Below, in pieces: positions 25,301-39,300 of a stretch of DNA of 64,000 nt. Origin of the DNA: Malurus cyaneus samueli (lineage: Eukaryota > Chordata > Aves > Passeriformes > Maluridae); the NCBI GenBank assembly GCA_009741485.1, contig CM019216.1:48132789-48196788 (forward strand), read 5' to 3'. The notes under the pieces are model-generated. The model saw nothing but the letters and a program-made list of their open reading frames with translations. It searched no databases and was not told the origin of the DNA. A program made the position numbers and the translations under genes. Numbering within the stretch: the stretch's first letter is position 1; every line of letters starts with the position of its first letter.

Positions 25301-28137
25301 TTAACAGGAATGTGCCAGCAGCAAGTCACCATAATTCCCTTCCCAGCACTCTAAAACTTACTGTGGGTTTCCAGCAGCAGCAGCAGCTTTGTGCAGCAGC
25401 CCATAGAACACCTGGGGCCAGTGCAGGCAGCCTGACCCAGGCCAGCAGCTGTCCCCAAACAGGGACATCCAGAGCAGGAGAGCAGCGCCAGAGCTGACAA
25501 TCTTCTTGATGGGTCTGGAGCTTATTGGAGATTTGGACAGCAGTGGGGAAAATCTGTCACTCAGGATGCTTTACCTGAGGAGCTAAGGGAAAGAAAAACC
25601 CTTAAGGAAAAAGGGTGTGCATTAAAATGTGGCACCAGCCTCCCTGGGGGTGTTGGGTATACTGGGTCATGCCATGCTCTTTGTTGAATCTGAAAGGACA
25701 GAAATCTTCCTGCTGAGACACAACATTAATGTTTCTGCAGAGCCAAATCTTCCCTAGGGACCATTCCTGCAAGCCAGGGCACACAGAACATGTGTGCAAA
25801 CCAGCAAGGACTGCTTCTCTTGAAATAATAACCATCTTCACTGCTGGGACCCTCTTGTACATCTCTGGAAGTGCAAAAAGGCCTTCATGGGAGCGAGAGT
25901 GTAAAACACACCCATCTGAAGATTCCTGCACTTGCTAAAGAAACACAAAGGCAGCTTAGGGAAAACAAGAACTTGATCCAATTTTCATCAGGAGAGCAGG
26001 TTAAGTGCCCTCTTTCTTCTGAGCTTTTTATTATTATTTATAAATAGCAACGGGTTCAGTAGCTGATTTCTTTTCCCAAAATACTCAGCAATGCCTTTTT
26101 GGAGAGGGTTTGAAAGACAGGATTTTTTGAGCTAAATGTGACCACGCTGCTGGGTGTCAGAGCACAGCATCTCCCTTACTCTTGACAGGGCTTGATCCAA
26201 TTCACATTCCAGCACAGGGGGCAAGAGAAGAGGAGGAGGGGGAGAAGAGCAGCAAAGATTAACAGGCATTGAAGAATGCAGTATATCCAGTAAAAGCTTA
26301 ATGAGATAATCCCATGGTAACTGTCAGACTTTGGCTTTTGTGCACAGCTATCTGCAGAAATGCTACCAGCACATGAGTGGTTCACTGCTGATGCTTTCTT
26401 TTAAAGAGGGAAAAATCTGTGAGGAGGTCTGGGTTACCCACAGGCTTGGCAATAGGACCTAAATTTAGGAGCATGGCATGTGCATGGTCCATGTACTGTG
26501 GTGGACTGGAGAAGATGGTTTTCAACTATCTGGAAGTAGGTACAGCAGCTGTAGTATGGTATAGGCTGGTAAAAAAGGAGATAGGGAGCCTAAATTGATT
26601 TTACAACAGTAGGATTTTTTCTTTTCCTTCTCAAAGAAGACTTGACAGCTCTAGCAGAGTCAAAATTTAAATAAGCAACTTCAGAATCCTTTTTCTTGCT
26701 GCACATACAGTATTTTTTTTTCAACTAGCAGGTACCATTTACTATCAGGTACCAAGTCATTTAATAGCTATCTGAGTGAGAAGTCCGGAGTGTCTTCTCT
26801 TTTTTTTCTCATCTTGAACACCTTAACTTCACTGTAAATTCCATCCAGATTAGTGTCAGGCTGTGGTCTCACCTGCTCTGAATAGAATGGAAATCGGCAG
26901 TTTGCATAGGAACAAATTACCAACCCATGCAATGACAGGCTCAGAACAAAGGTCTTCTTCCTGTTTCCCTCGGCTGTGACAGCTGACAGTGCTGTCTTAC
27001 TGCAATAGTGCTGGAAAAGTTATCTAGGATCAGATTAGCCTGAAAGAAGTGTAACAGGATATCAAATTAATGAAGACTTTAAAAACCTTCTTTTATCAGG
27101 AACTCAGGTTTGGCAGATGCTGATGGTGACCAAGAAACACTACTTAAGGGTTGTTTACAATTCTCTCGAAAAAGTAGTGTTTCAGAAAAGTGATGTCTGG
27201 TATTTCTGCCATGCAACTGCATTCTGTCACATGAGACATGCAGGTGCCAGCCCTCACATTGCTGCAGATGAACTCCAGCAGCACATATTAGGGGAGGAAT
27301 TGGAGAGTCTTAATGTAACACCCAGGAGTTTGAGGCATTCTCTCCTGAGGAGTTTGCAGTCTTCACACACCCATGATGGATTTTTAGGTCTGAGTCTCAC
27401 CACTGAGTCATGCTGTCAGCTAGCAGTGAGGTGTCAGAGTCAGTACTGCACTCAGCTTCCAGGCCATCTATGCCTGTCCCCACTGCTCAATCCCTGCGTT
27501 TGGCTGAGAGCAGGGGATATTCTTAGCCACCGACTTATTATGGTAGCCCTTGTTACATTTTCTTGTTGGTCAGTAGAGAAGTGCCCTAAATCCAACCAGC
27601 ATCTTCCAGGGACAGAGCCTGAAGAGGAAAATGTTTAATATTTATGAAGTTGGCCTGAAATAGCTTTTGAAGTAGAAGAAAATTTAAAGAGGACACATTT
27701 TCTCTAAAAAAGATGGGGAAAAGTCAGGGAAATATTTATTGGCTTTGGGAGTCAGTACTCAGAAATGAAATGGCAGCGCACCTTAAAACTGCTTCATGCA
27801 CTGACTGAATCTGGGCTGTGTTGTTCGATTTGCTCAGCTGGCAAAGTTGACATGACAGTTTCACACTCATCAGAATTAGGGCCTAATTCCTTAGGCAGAT
27901 CACCTCTCTTGGGTGTTGTCTTTCCAAATAAGACCATAAGCGGATGTAAAAAAATCTGCTACCACGTCTTTTTATTTGCAAAGGATCCCTTGGACTGGAA
28001 GTTCATCATTCTTTCATCCCATCAATTTTGGTAATTAATTGAAAATCGTGACACCAGCTCTGAAGTTTCTTAATGAAATGCTGTTTGTCACAATTTCAAC
28101 CTCTGATATGTACAGGGATTTCAGAAACCAAATTAGA
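22333..28137. other. gene-free stretch
   Basis: No gene, RNA gene or clear mobile element was recognised over about 5.8 kb. A (CAG)5 run lies at 25372-25386 in a GC-richer patch (25360-25500). The longest plus-strand frame (27117-27638, 173 codons) has no recognisable domain, no evident splice or promoter context, and is treated as chance. Confidence 0.45.
25372..25386. repeat. (CAG)5 trinucleotide run
   Basis: Five perfect CAG units, followed 10 nt later by two more (GCAGCAG). The run is short, and it is not in a supported coding frame. Confidence 0.9.
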
Positions 28138-28222
28138 AACATCCCTGGGCAACCTGCTCAGTGTCCCTGGGTTGGAGTAGCCGGTCTCCAGAGGTGCCTT
28201 CCTACCTCAGCCATTCTGTGAC
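28138..28222 (+). mobile_element. CR1 LINE extreme 3' fragment (plus strand)
   Basis: ATCCCTGGGCAACCTGCTCA, GGGTTGGAGTAGCCGGTCTC, CAGAGGTGCCTTCCTACCTC and AGCCATTCTGTGACTC are the last roughly 85 nt of a CR1 copy, ending in the ATTCTGTGA octamer. It is strongly 5'-truncated. Confidence 0.88.
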
Positions 28223-30099
28223 TCAGGCAAAAGTGGCTCCTTGCTGAGCTGCAGCAGCCATCCTTGTCAGCCAGTGAACAGAACTTTTTATGTCAGGCAA
28301 GCACAGTCCTTCTTACAAACTCAGGCTCTATATACTTCTCTGTTACATAAGATTAAGCATACAAAATTGAAAAACACACTATTGCAGAATGACTGCTTGT
28401 AGAATACTTAAATCAGCATGCAGCTCAGTACCTGCCTTGAATGCGTAAATGGCGATGGGAAACAATTCAAGATGTAAGGCATTAAAATGTCTGGAACAGC
28501 CCAAATGCTGCCTATGAGATTCAGAGCACCTTATCACAGTGAATTGCTAGATCTTGAGCTCCTGTGTTGGATGAATTGCCCCAGACACCCTGAGCAGGTG
28601 GTTGGTGCTGTTCTTCTTTCTTACGAAGAGTACCAAACGTTCATCAACAGCTAAACAAGGAAGGCAAGTGCTAGAAAGGAGATGTGTCCATGGCAGAGGA
28701 AGATCCCTAGAGTGAAGGGTTTTAGATCAGGTGGAGACACAGGGGAGTATATTTCATAGCAAGAGAGATCCTGGTCAGTTTTCACAAGATCAAAGCATGA
28801 ATTAGTTCCCCCACTTCTAACCCAGGTAGACAAAGCTATCTTTTGAATCAGTGTGACAATGAAGTTCACTCCTTCCAGGGGACTCCAAGCCCAGGCATGG
28901 GACATCATTGCATTTAGAAATCTTGCTGTGTAAATGGGAATCACCTTCCACACGTAACAGAGCCTGTGTGGTCAACACCTCCCATACTCACACAGATATT
29001 AACACGTCTAGAGGAGCTCCTCCTTTGTCTCAGAAACATCCAGCTCAGAGTGTTCAGTAATCTCACTGGAATAACACTGCTTCTTATAATCCTCTTTTAG
29101 AAGGAATTTTGTATACTGGCACTTTTATCATGAGCAGTATTTCTACTTTTTTCTTCCCCTCTGTTCACTCAGTTGTTTTATTTCACCCTGGTGTGAGGTT
29201 TTGGGAAGGAAAACAGTCTTTTCACAGGGGTTACAGCTTTGTGCTTTCTGCTTGCCTGTGAAGATGAAATGTTTGACTCCAGACGTGTGTTTTAGCAGCT
29301 TAATAAAACAAAGAGGTAGCACTCTTGACCACCTTGAACAGTATCAGAATCTGCTGGCAGAGTTATGTGCCCTTCAGCCAGCCCCAGGGAGGGTGAGCAG
29401 AGTCAGTGGCTGGCTCTACCCATTGGTCTGTGTGTGCCTGCACGTAAACCAAACACTAATGCTTGGAAATTTTTCAAATATGCCCGGTGGTTCATTGTGT
29501 GAAGTGAGGTCATTATTGCTGCTTTAGCTCATTAAAATCGCCTTTGTGTCACCCAGTCCACAGATCATCAGTGCATTGTCTATTGGAGCTGCCTCAAACA
29601 TATTTTTGCAATAATCAGGCTACAGATTCCCCTAGATCAGTTCTCCATTGCTCCTGGGCTCTCTAAAGTACATCATCTGTTAGCATAAGAGCCTCTGCTT
29701 CTGCCCCAAGCAGTTTCCATAATGGAACTATCTATTAATTCACTAATGCAGATCAACTTATTCTAATGCTTCAGATGCTGTTACACAGATATTATTGTCA
29801 TATGAAAAAAAATATATATACAAATCATCAGTACATCCTAAGCACGTCTTGTCTTTCATGCACATTTGAAACTGGTGAAGCATGTTTGATCCTCAGACTT
29901 CCCATAACATCATCGCCAGACTCATAAATCTTTGCAGATGTCTAAAAGAACTTTCCTTCAGTGCCACCATTACTTTCTTTACATTCATTTTTTAGCTTAA
30001 CTTTGCTTTTTCACATTCCTGAGGTCCTTCATCCTGACCTATTCCTTTAAAATATTCATCATATTAATGCTCTCCATTTTTCTTCAGAATTTCTGCAGC

Positions 30100-30175
30100 T
30101 TTTTTTTTGTTTGGTTTTTTGGTTTTTTTTGTTTTTTTTTTTTTTTTTTTGTGTTTTCTTTTTTGTAGACATCAT
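30100..30175. repeat. T-rich tract
   Basis: Runs of T separated by single or double G (including T19 at 30132-30150). It could be the antisense poly(A) tail of a minus-strand retroposed sequence, but the adjacent body is not recognisable. Confidence 0.9.
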
Positions 30176-33100
30176 TCATGTTGATACAGAAACTTCTCTT
30201 CTGGGTTTGTATTTCACTTTGAAGTCATGTCTTTGTATGTTTATGATCATGTGAAAAGTCTAGATGGTGCAGAACTTAAGATTTGTCAAAAATATCCCCC
30301 AATTGTCATCTATTTCAGCTATACAGCACAGTATGTACTGACATCCAGTGACAGTGGTAAATTCTTTTCTATTTGAGTATAATTTTCCTGTGATAGTTCT
30401 AGGCTTTCAATCCTTATGCCCCCAAAGTGTCTCCTGTAAAATAGTGTTCCGTCCACTATTTACGGCTTATCTACCTTTCAGTGTTGTGACCCGAATTTCT
30501 AGGAACATATCCTGGAACACATCCAGTGAGCTTGTTGTTGTCGTTTATTGTGGTTTAAAAATTATACAGCCACTATATTCTCAAAGTTCTCATCAATTTT
30601 TCCCAATAAAATGTGCTTTTTATTTTGGGCTTCATAACAAGGATCTGTATAAAACTCTTAATAGGAAAACCATCGGGTTTATTACGGAATCTGATTTTTC
30701 CACCAAAATGTCAGAGATTTGAGAATGTTTTATTGTCTTCATTTCATTTGAACAGGTCCAGAGGTATTTTTTTCTAAGATCTGGCCAAAGTAACTAACAC
30801 AACACCAACTTTTATTTTGCTGTGATTCAGTTTTAGATGGCACTCCATCTTATAAGTTGCACCAATTGGTTTTTGTTGAGTGTGTCTATATACTAAATTG
30901 TCAACAGCAAGGACTTCCATTCCACCTAATATTTCACTGTACCCTTTCTGGACTTGTACAGTAGCTATATGAGTATAGAAGGTATATTCTGGGAGAGTTG
31001 TCTTTTAGACAGACAAAAGGGTGTACTTCAATTCCTTCTTCTTCAAATTGTCCAATCTGACATAGTGTCCCAAAACAGACCTTAATTGCTGAAGAGGGCC
31101 TGAAGGGGATGTCCTTTAGTCTGGTTAGACTGTAGGTGGGGTGTAGGGAGGAAGAAAATACAAGTGAGACATTTGTCCCAAGGACAAGGTCCTGTGTGAT
31201 CATGCAATCCAGCAGAAAAAGGGAGAAGGCTGAGCGCTGCACAGTAGCTCAGGCTCAGCAGAGCCCCTGAGTTCTGACACTTGATTTTGGTAGATAGAGA
31301 AGGCCCAAGCTCACTTATCCCACCCTAGTGTTGGTAACCCCAGCTGCTGAGCACCCCCCTTTCTCACCTATGCTCAGCCATACTATGCTGCTGTCCCCTG
31401 TCACGCTGCCTCTAGAAGTGTCTGAATCCCTGGAGTCTGGGAGGCATCAGGCATCCCTTAAACACATCAAGAACAGCTTCCGCAATCTTTTCTTCTGGAA
31501 GCCCAGTTCTCAGGCATCCCATAGACTATAAAATTGTTAAGCCTCCTGAAACTAAGTCAAATACTCTTAGGAGTGGCTCTGTTGTCACAGCTATCACACA
31601 GGCATCAAGACTCGTCCAAAAGCTTACATCTAAACCTGCCTTTCCCCAGCAAGCCTTCACGACATCATCAGCCTTTCTGACAAAAGCTATACGGATGTTG
31701 TGGCTTAGATTGGACATTCTGAGCTGTTCTGCCTATTCTGGCAGGGCAGTTCAGGTGACACAGCCATGAGGCCTATGTACATTTTCCCATACAGCATTGC
31801 AGCAAAAGTGAAAGTGGCTGCACAATTGCTAAATTTTCCATCTCTGCTTTGCAAGGACCTGAATTGGACTTTTCTCTCTGCCTATTCTGTGAAGAAGCCT
31901 TTGCTCTTACATATCATTAATATCCTCACCCAACAGCACTGGCACAGCTTTCCTCTTCTGTTGCCTTTTCCACCTTCCAGAGAAAGATGAGTTCAGGGTA
32001 GCAGATATGCTGAAATCATAGATAGACAAATGGTCATTGTCCTCACACTGAGTAGCTGTCTCTCCCTTAGAGCAAAGTGCATTAAACCCGCTGGACACGT
32101 GTTGTCCAACTGATCCTCACAAACACTGCAAATCTGGGCAGCCAGTGCAGGCACAGCCATGGCACGACACACACGCAACGTGTCAGGTGCTTGCTGTTGA
32201 GATTCACATTTATATGCCTCTTATCTGGGGATTTTTGATGAAAAGAGTGTGAGGCCGCTAGCCAACAGCAAATTTATCTGGTCTTAGAACATCAACCGTT
32301 TGGCAAAAAGTCCTGCTGGGGGCATTTTCTTTTGAATAATACAGTCTGGCAGACACTACATGCTTCCTGTGATTGTGTTCTGCCACATGCTTGCCTTCAA
32401 CTGCTTTCTGTACCTTGATGCTGCCTTCATATATTTTCTTTCTTTTTCCCCCTTATTTCTGGCTATATGGCTTTCCATCACATATATTATGAATTATTCT
32501 TTTGACCCAGGAAGTAATTTTGAATCCTTTCCTGTCTTTGTTCACCCTTATTGTGTCCTTCCCTGTCTGCAATTGCTCTCATTTATCTCTTAGAGACGTT
32601 TCATCTGACTACTGCAGCTGCTGTCATTTTGTTCCCTCTATACATAATTTTTGATTTAAATTCATCTGATGCCAAAGAACTATTTCTTTTGCATATCTCT
32701 TTGTCTCTGTCTCTAAAATTGTTCCATAAAGTCCCTTTGCATCACTTTCAGATTATTTCCTATTTCCTATAGAAAATATCACCTTGCCTCTGTCTGAGAA
32801 ACAATTTGTCTTTTTTCCCATAGTTTGATTCTGCTCATCTTGATGAACTCCAATTAGACTTTTCTCTCAATAGCACTTTTCTACTTTCTCCCATACTAAC
32901 CTTCAAGCTTTGCATGGGCAGCTGCAAATTTAGCATCAAGTAATTTATTTTCTTCTACCAAATCCTGAAATACTTTTGTCCTAATCCTGAAGGTCTAGTC
33001 ATGTATCACTAATTAGTTTCTTCTACCTTTTTTAAGGAACAGAATTCTCCTTGATTGTACTGCCTGTCATTTGTGTCTGCACTCTTTCAAAACATTCCTG

Positions 33101-36100
33101 TAAGGAAGCAGAATGCTTTGCATTGGTGAATTATGAAAAAATCAAATCAGCCTACAAATGTGCACGTGACATTTCCAAAAAATCACAATCTAGTGAAGTG
33201 AAGACATACTTTAAGCAGCATTACGCAAAGTCACTTGTCTTTAAACAAGACTCTTGGTTCCTTAAAATTTTCAGTTCTTAAAATCAGTGTAAGAGCAGCT
33301 CAAACTTAATCTCAAAACCAGTGTGTCCTCAGTAAACTTATCACAGCTACACTGACAATCCATCACTAGTTCAAACAGTGATTAAGAAGCAGCTTTTTTT
33401 TTTTTTTTCCAGAGAGATGGATGAGACAAATTCCAAATTCTCTCAAAGAAACTTATTTAGGAAACATGAAAGTGTGAGCTGAGCAAGTCGACTGGAGTAT
33501 GCTGCTTGCTGTTAAGATGATTTAATGGCAGGAAAATAGCTCAGATTTCCCTGTAGCTGTTGTAATATAGTCTGTACAGCTGATTTCCAGGTTGTCAGCT
33601 TTAATGAAGTTGAAAACATGCTGACAATTCAGTAATGTTTTCTTTTCAGCTGTGCAAATTCTGTGGCAACAGATTACAGCAGGATTGTAAGCACTTAGCA
33701 AGAGTATTACAAAAAGAAAATAATAATTGGGATGAGAGATAAAAAGAGACAAAAACATGGAAATAAATTAATTTAATGAAAGAAAATTTCATTATTCCAA
33801 GATTTTTAAGCCCAATAGCAGAAAAGCTAGCCCATGATGTATTCCCCTTAGTGTTTTATTTACCATTTTTAAAGTTGTCTTTCTGCATATTTTTCAGTAG
33901 GAAAGAAAAGAAGCAAACAAATGAACTTTCAGCATAGCCCATAGAATGCTAATTTTGTTACAGTGATGTACGTTTTGGAGATCTACAAGTCTATTCTTGA
34001 GGTCAAGAATTATTTTCATCCAAGCACAATCCTCAGCTCTGATTTGCAGGAGAAATTTTAAAGCAAAAATTTAGTTAAATCTATTTCTGATTTCATGGAG
34101 GTATTTTCATCTCAGAAGCCTGAATAAGGAACTTCAGTACAGGTTGCAAAGAACAGCATCTACACAAAAGGATTTTTGAAATAGCTGCAGAAATTGAGTG
34201 AATGTGTGTTTGTCTGTGCATGTGTATCCATGTGGTGGGAGAAAGAGCCTTAATTCATAAAATATTGTACATGACCTGTCTATCAAGGGTACAATTCATC
34301 TCTCACCTCAGCACTGTCCAAGACCTAACCAAGTATACAGACATTTTGAAAAGCTGGCAATACAAAAAAAAACTTATCCTGAGCATGGAATAGGATACAG
34401 ATCCAGTGTCCCACTTCTAGCTTTTGGGACAATAAGTAAAGTAGATTTTGCCTACAGGAAATTTAGGATACCTACACTAGTTTCTCCATCCTGGCTTTCC
34501 TGATTCCTTGATGATGCCACTGATAGGAAGCAGGGACAGATACCTTCTCTCAGACCTTCCTAGACCACCTCTACCATCATTGATCTGATCTGAGGATAGA
34601 AAGCTTTCTTGGAAGCAGCCAAGCAGTTCTATGAAGAAAATGTGGAATTCTTTTTCCTGTGCAGAAGACATCTTTCATTCCAACAGGTAAAATAAAATGG
34701 CCCACAAAAAATTAGTTTTGCTTTTCTTGTCTAAACTGCTCAAAATAGCCACTTTGTGCATAAGCAATTTCTGTGAGGACACAAAAAAATTCAGAGCAGC
34801 TGTCCAGCCGAGTATGCATCACATTAGCAGGTCTAACCAGGTTCTACATCAGCTGTGTAATGACAAGTGTAGAAGAATCCTCCATTTATTTCTAGACAGT
34901 CACGGTTCAATGAACAATAAAGTAAATGGTAGTAAATATTTCAAAATATTCCTGATGTCTATCAATGCCATCAAAGTGGAATTCAAACCATAACCATTAA
35001 AAAATATAGGGAAGATGTTGTAAGAGAAAATATTTTCTAGGATGAAAATAATGGTCAATTTAGAACATAAGTGCAAGGAGAACACGGTATGGAAGGCTCT
35101 TGATTAATGGTGTTTATATAAATGTTAACAGAGCTTGTTATGCTGCATTTCCCATTTTGTGTTTTAAGAGTGCTAATCATAAAGCATAGTTACAGCAGAA
35201 AGCTAAATATTCTCCTTTCATCCAACAAGGCTGGTAGGCAAGTCACCATGCAAGGAGAGTTTAAAATTCTGGTGTGCTGCCATTTGCTATGAATCATACA
35301 CAGCCTTACTATCTGACACCCTGTAAACAACTATTTTAAAAACAGGATCAGCAGTAAATACATTTAATTCCCAGAAGACCCACTACAATTACTTTGCTTA
35401 GCGTCAAGGAGTTTGATTTGCAAAGGAAACAGTTGATACTTATCTGTAAATCTATTTAGAGAGAGAAGACAGGCCACCATTTCAAGACTTGTTCAACAGT
35501 TTGATATCAGATTTATTTAACCACTTGGGATATTGTGGGAGAGAGAAGAGGGCTTTCTTGGGCTTTTCTGAATCATCCATCTACACAGCAAGCACAGGTG
35601 AATGCAGGAGATGCTGGCTCAGTGTACCCCAGCTGCTCTGGAGGAGCAGCTCCTGTAATCTCTACTCTGGTGGCAGCAGCCCATGGCCCAGAGCTCAGCT
35701 CCAGTGAGGAACAGCTACAGCCTCCACTGTGCCCAGTGTCACCTCACAGCCATCCTTAATCACCCAGTCTCCCCTTTCCTCTTGCCTAAAGGAAAGATAC
35801 TTTGGGCTGGAGTACAGAGGTAAATTCAGACTAAGGCTGCTGGGTTTACAGTGAAATGCCACTTTGGCTCTGGCCTGTGCCAAATAATTGGAAGAAAATA
35901 ATTGTTCTTTTAGGAGTAATCTAAGAGCTTGCTTACAAACGCATCATGTTCAAACATTCTGAAATTAGTATCTCCTAATACTCTACCCTTTAACAGGTTT
36001 TCAAGCAATGACTCCTCTACTATTTCATACAAGATTATTTTGTAGTTTAAAGAGCCTTTGGAGAACTCCATTTTTAAAGGGCTTAAGTATGAAAGAGGTG

Positions 36101-36310
36101 CCGTGTTATGTCGCAGCTCAGGTTAAGTAACACCAATCAGTCAGATCTCTGACCAAACAGACCTCTGTCATACTCCTTGGCTCTGCATGAATTCCAATTC
36201 TGAATTTTTACTGCATTTTGAAGGCACTCGTAAAGAAAGCGTCCATGCCGCAAACTGAACAAAGGCTACATAGTTGTGATCTACTTTTACTTCTGCCTTC
36301 TTAGCTCAGG

Positions 36311-36333
36311 AAAAAAAAAAAAAAAAAAAAAAA
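36311..36333. repeat. poly(A) tract, 23 nt
   Basis: An uninterrupted A23. No retroposed body was recognised upstream. Confidence 0.95.
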
Positions 36334-39300
36334 GTTTACACAATTGTACAGTATGTGTTAAAGTGAGAACTTCTGATTTTGTCTGAGATAAACTGACCAG
36401 AGGGGCAGAAGACATCACAGTTCTATTCCATCCATAAAGGTGGGTTTTGGATGGGAGCATTTCTAGATAGAGTAGGGTAGGCTTGAAAAGAAATTAGGAA
36501 GTGGCTAGTGCCACCCTCCAATTTGGCATCTCCAGTGAAGACAGATACTATAACCAGGTTTCATTATTGCTCGGAGAGCAATTCTTTGAGCCTTAGAGAC
36601 ACTAGACATTATGTGTTGCCTGAAAGATACGCCTCAAGACATTGTGATAAGCACAAGAGTGATAAGTGCACGTTGCAAAATGCACAATTTTGTGCAAAAT
36701 GCAATTTTTTATACTTCCAAAGTTTTATTTTGCATATTTATTTCAATGAAATCTTATTGAGGACATCGTTTCCCAGTGATGATTTGATTCTTCACAGCAG
36801 TAGCATGACAAGATGCTCATAGAAGCCCTCAGATCAACACAGTTTTGCTGCCTGCCATCGTCTATTGTTCTCTTTCAGCTGTAGTGCTTCTACATTCCTC
36901 TGTCCCACTGAACAAGCTTTTTAAATTGCACCCACCCTCTTCCTCAGTGTCTTATTCTGAAATGCATTCTGCTGTTCGCCTAACACGATCCAACCATATC
37001 ATACTACAAAAAAGAAAGAGAAAAAAACCTAAACAAACACAAACACTCCCCCTGAGTATCTCCTTTATTTTTCTGAGATTTGAGGTCAGGTTGTTATTAC
37101 TGTTTGCCTTTTTCCTTTGTCTTCCTGGATGTTTCCATTTATTCCCTGTACCCACATATCTCAACCGTATTTATGCTATCTGTGTTACCCATTCCTGCAA
37201 GGAAGATAAGAAACTCCCCTGGTACTTCAATTTGCAGAGCAGGTAAGTTGTTTTCCAGCCCCAATCAACAGTCCAAGCTGTGTATCAACCTCGTGTTTTA
37301 GAGACTCTGTTCCAGTCCCGAGTTTCAGCCAAGAGACGATTACAACCTTTGCTTCTCACTTTAGATTATTCACTGAATTGTTAAATTATATCAGTCGTGA
37401 ATCACTGTGAACCTTTGGGTCTGAATGGGGTACATCCATATTTACCATCACCCTTTGATTACAGCATTGCAGTCAGTTTTCAATCTGCATGACAAGCTTC
37501 CTTTATAACTCAATTTGAATTAATTTTGAGATTACAATTTTATGCGACACCGTAATTAAAGGTGTGAGTGCAATCCAAACACAGACATCTACAGATTTTC
37601 CTTCACTCATGAATGTCACAATTCTATTTTTAAAAGCAGCTAATGACTGTAGCAGAGTGTATTCCTTCCACACTAAGGTTGCTTGTTGCTCATCTCTCTT
37701 TTATGCAAGAAGGGAGGAGCCAGACCCAGCAAGTATAAGCAAAAGAAGACATTAAGAGTGCCCTGAAAAACAGTCTAATCAGCCCTTTGTACCTTGTGTA
37801 TCGGACACAAACAGAAGGATATTCTCCTATTGGTCTTCTTGTACCTTCTTTTAGGGTTTTGATATACTTTATCTTGAATCCATCAAAACATCTTAATGTT
37901 GAGCCATAAACTCTTTTTTTTCACAAGAGCTAAAACTACCTTATCAACTCTCCCCTTGCTTTTCTCTAACAATCACACCGTTACAAAGGGAATGAGACAT
38001 GCTGCAGAGGGATTAACTACTTTGACCTGAGGGAAAAAGCTGCAGCATTACAGGTGAGATTGTAACACCTGACTCTTCTTAAAAGAGATACCATGCCTGC
38101 TCACCCTCCTGATTGCATGTGAGGATTCACATTATTCATGGAATCAGTCACTCGTGGGATTCTCCCACTGTCACCTTTTCCTTTCCCCATCTCATTCTTC
38201 ATAAGGTATTTTCCCACATACACTATTAAACTAGAAAGTGTGTCCTGGCAATAGCCTCAAGGTGTCCTTTTCAGCCAGGAACAGTGCTAAAGAGCTTGAT
38301 CTGAAATTGCAGCTATAAACAAAATTAAGATAAATCAAGATTGGATCAGAGTTTTCACAGAGAAAACTGATATTGCAAGCCATATTTATAATTTTAATTA
38401 AAGAATCTTGATGCCTACTATTACTGCTTTGTCAGATCTGTCAGCTTCTTGTTACATCATTCATCCTTTATAACTAAGAAAATTTTGAAAGAGTGGTAGA
38501 ATCTGTGAAAATGTGATCTTAAGACATAATAAGTGCATAGCACTGAGTACAGAAACAGTCTACTTGCTGATCAAAATTGCCATAAACAGCCGTGGTTCTT
38601 GCTAACCGCCGAGTGCCATCTACTGCTGAGAGAGTGGAAGCTGAAGGCGTTTGTTGCAAAATGTACACTTGCAACGACCTTCAGCTAGCCAGAGCTAGGA
38701 GAGGGGATCCACTGCAGAGCTTCCCTGGTACTTCTGCTGAGCTCGGGCTTTCTGCCTGTTCCTCTGCCCAGAGTCTGAAAATTTCTCAAGAGCTGCAAGA
38801 GGCAGGAGATATCCTTGTGCTCACTGTATGCTTTTGTTTAAGCTCATTATCCACTTGATTCCTGGTAGCAGCTCTCCTTTATACTCAATGTCAACAGGGA
38901 ATGGAGGGATCAGGATCCATGGCACATGGCAGGAGGCTTTCCCCAACCCACACTGGAAAGGCCTGCAGCCATCTAGACGTATTCAATTTCTCACCAAGTA
39001 TTCTCATAGCCAGGAAAGCAACTTACATGTATGAATCCCTTTCAGAAAACAGCAAACCTATTTAAACCTCTGCATGTGAGCTGACTTTCCCTGGAATTTA
39101 AGGGTTTGGTACTTCTGTTGAAACACTCATGCACAAGAGTCAAGGAATACACCCAGAAGTGTCCCACTGCCCTCCAGTTGTTCTTCCATAAAGGCATGGA
39201 TTTCTGCTGCTGGTGCATCATATTTATCAAACCACTGAGGACATTTCATTGCATTCCTGTGATCAGACAGTTGAATCAAGGCACAAGACAATATCATGCA

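Noticed and set aside
27117..27638. 173-codon plus-strand open frame
   Set aside because: No domain, no splice or promoter context, and composition without any family resemblance. A frame of this length is expected occasionally in 64 kb of six-frame sequence.
36681..36696. 16-nt palindrome TGCACAATTTTGTGCA
   Set aside because: Short, AT-rich and surrounded by similar TGCAAAAT words, so it is likely chance.
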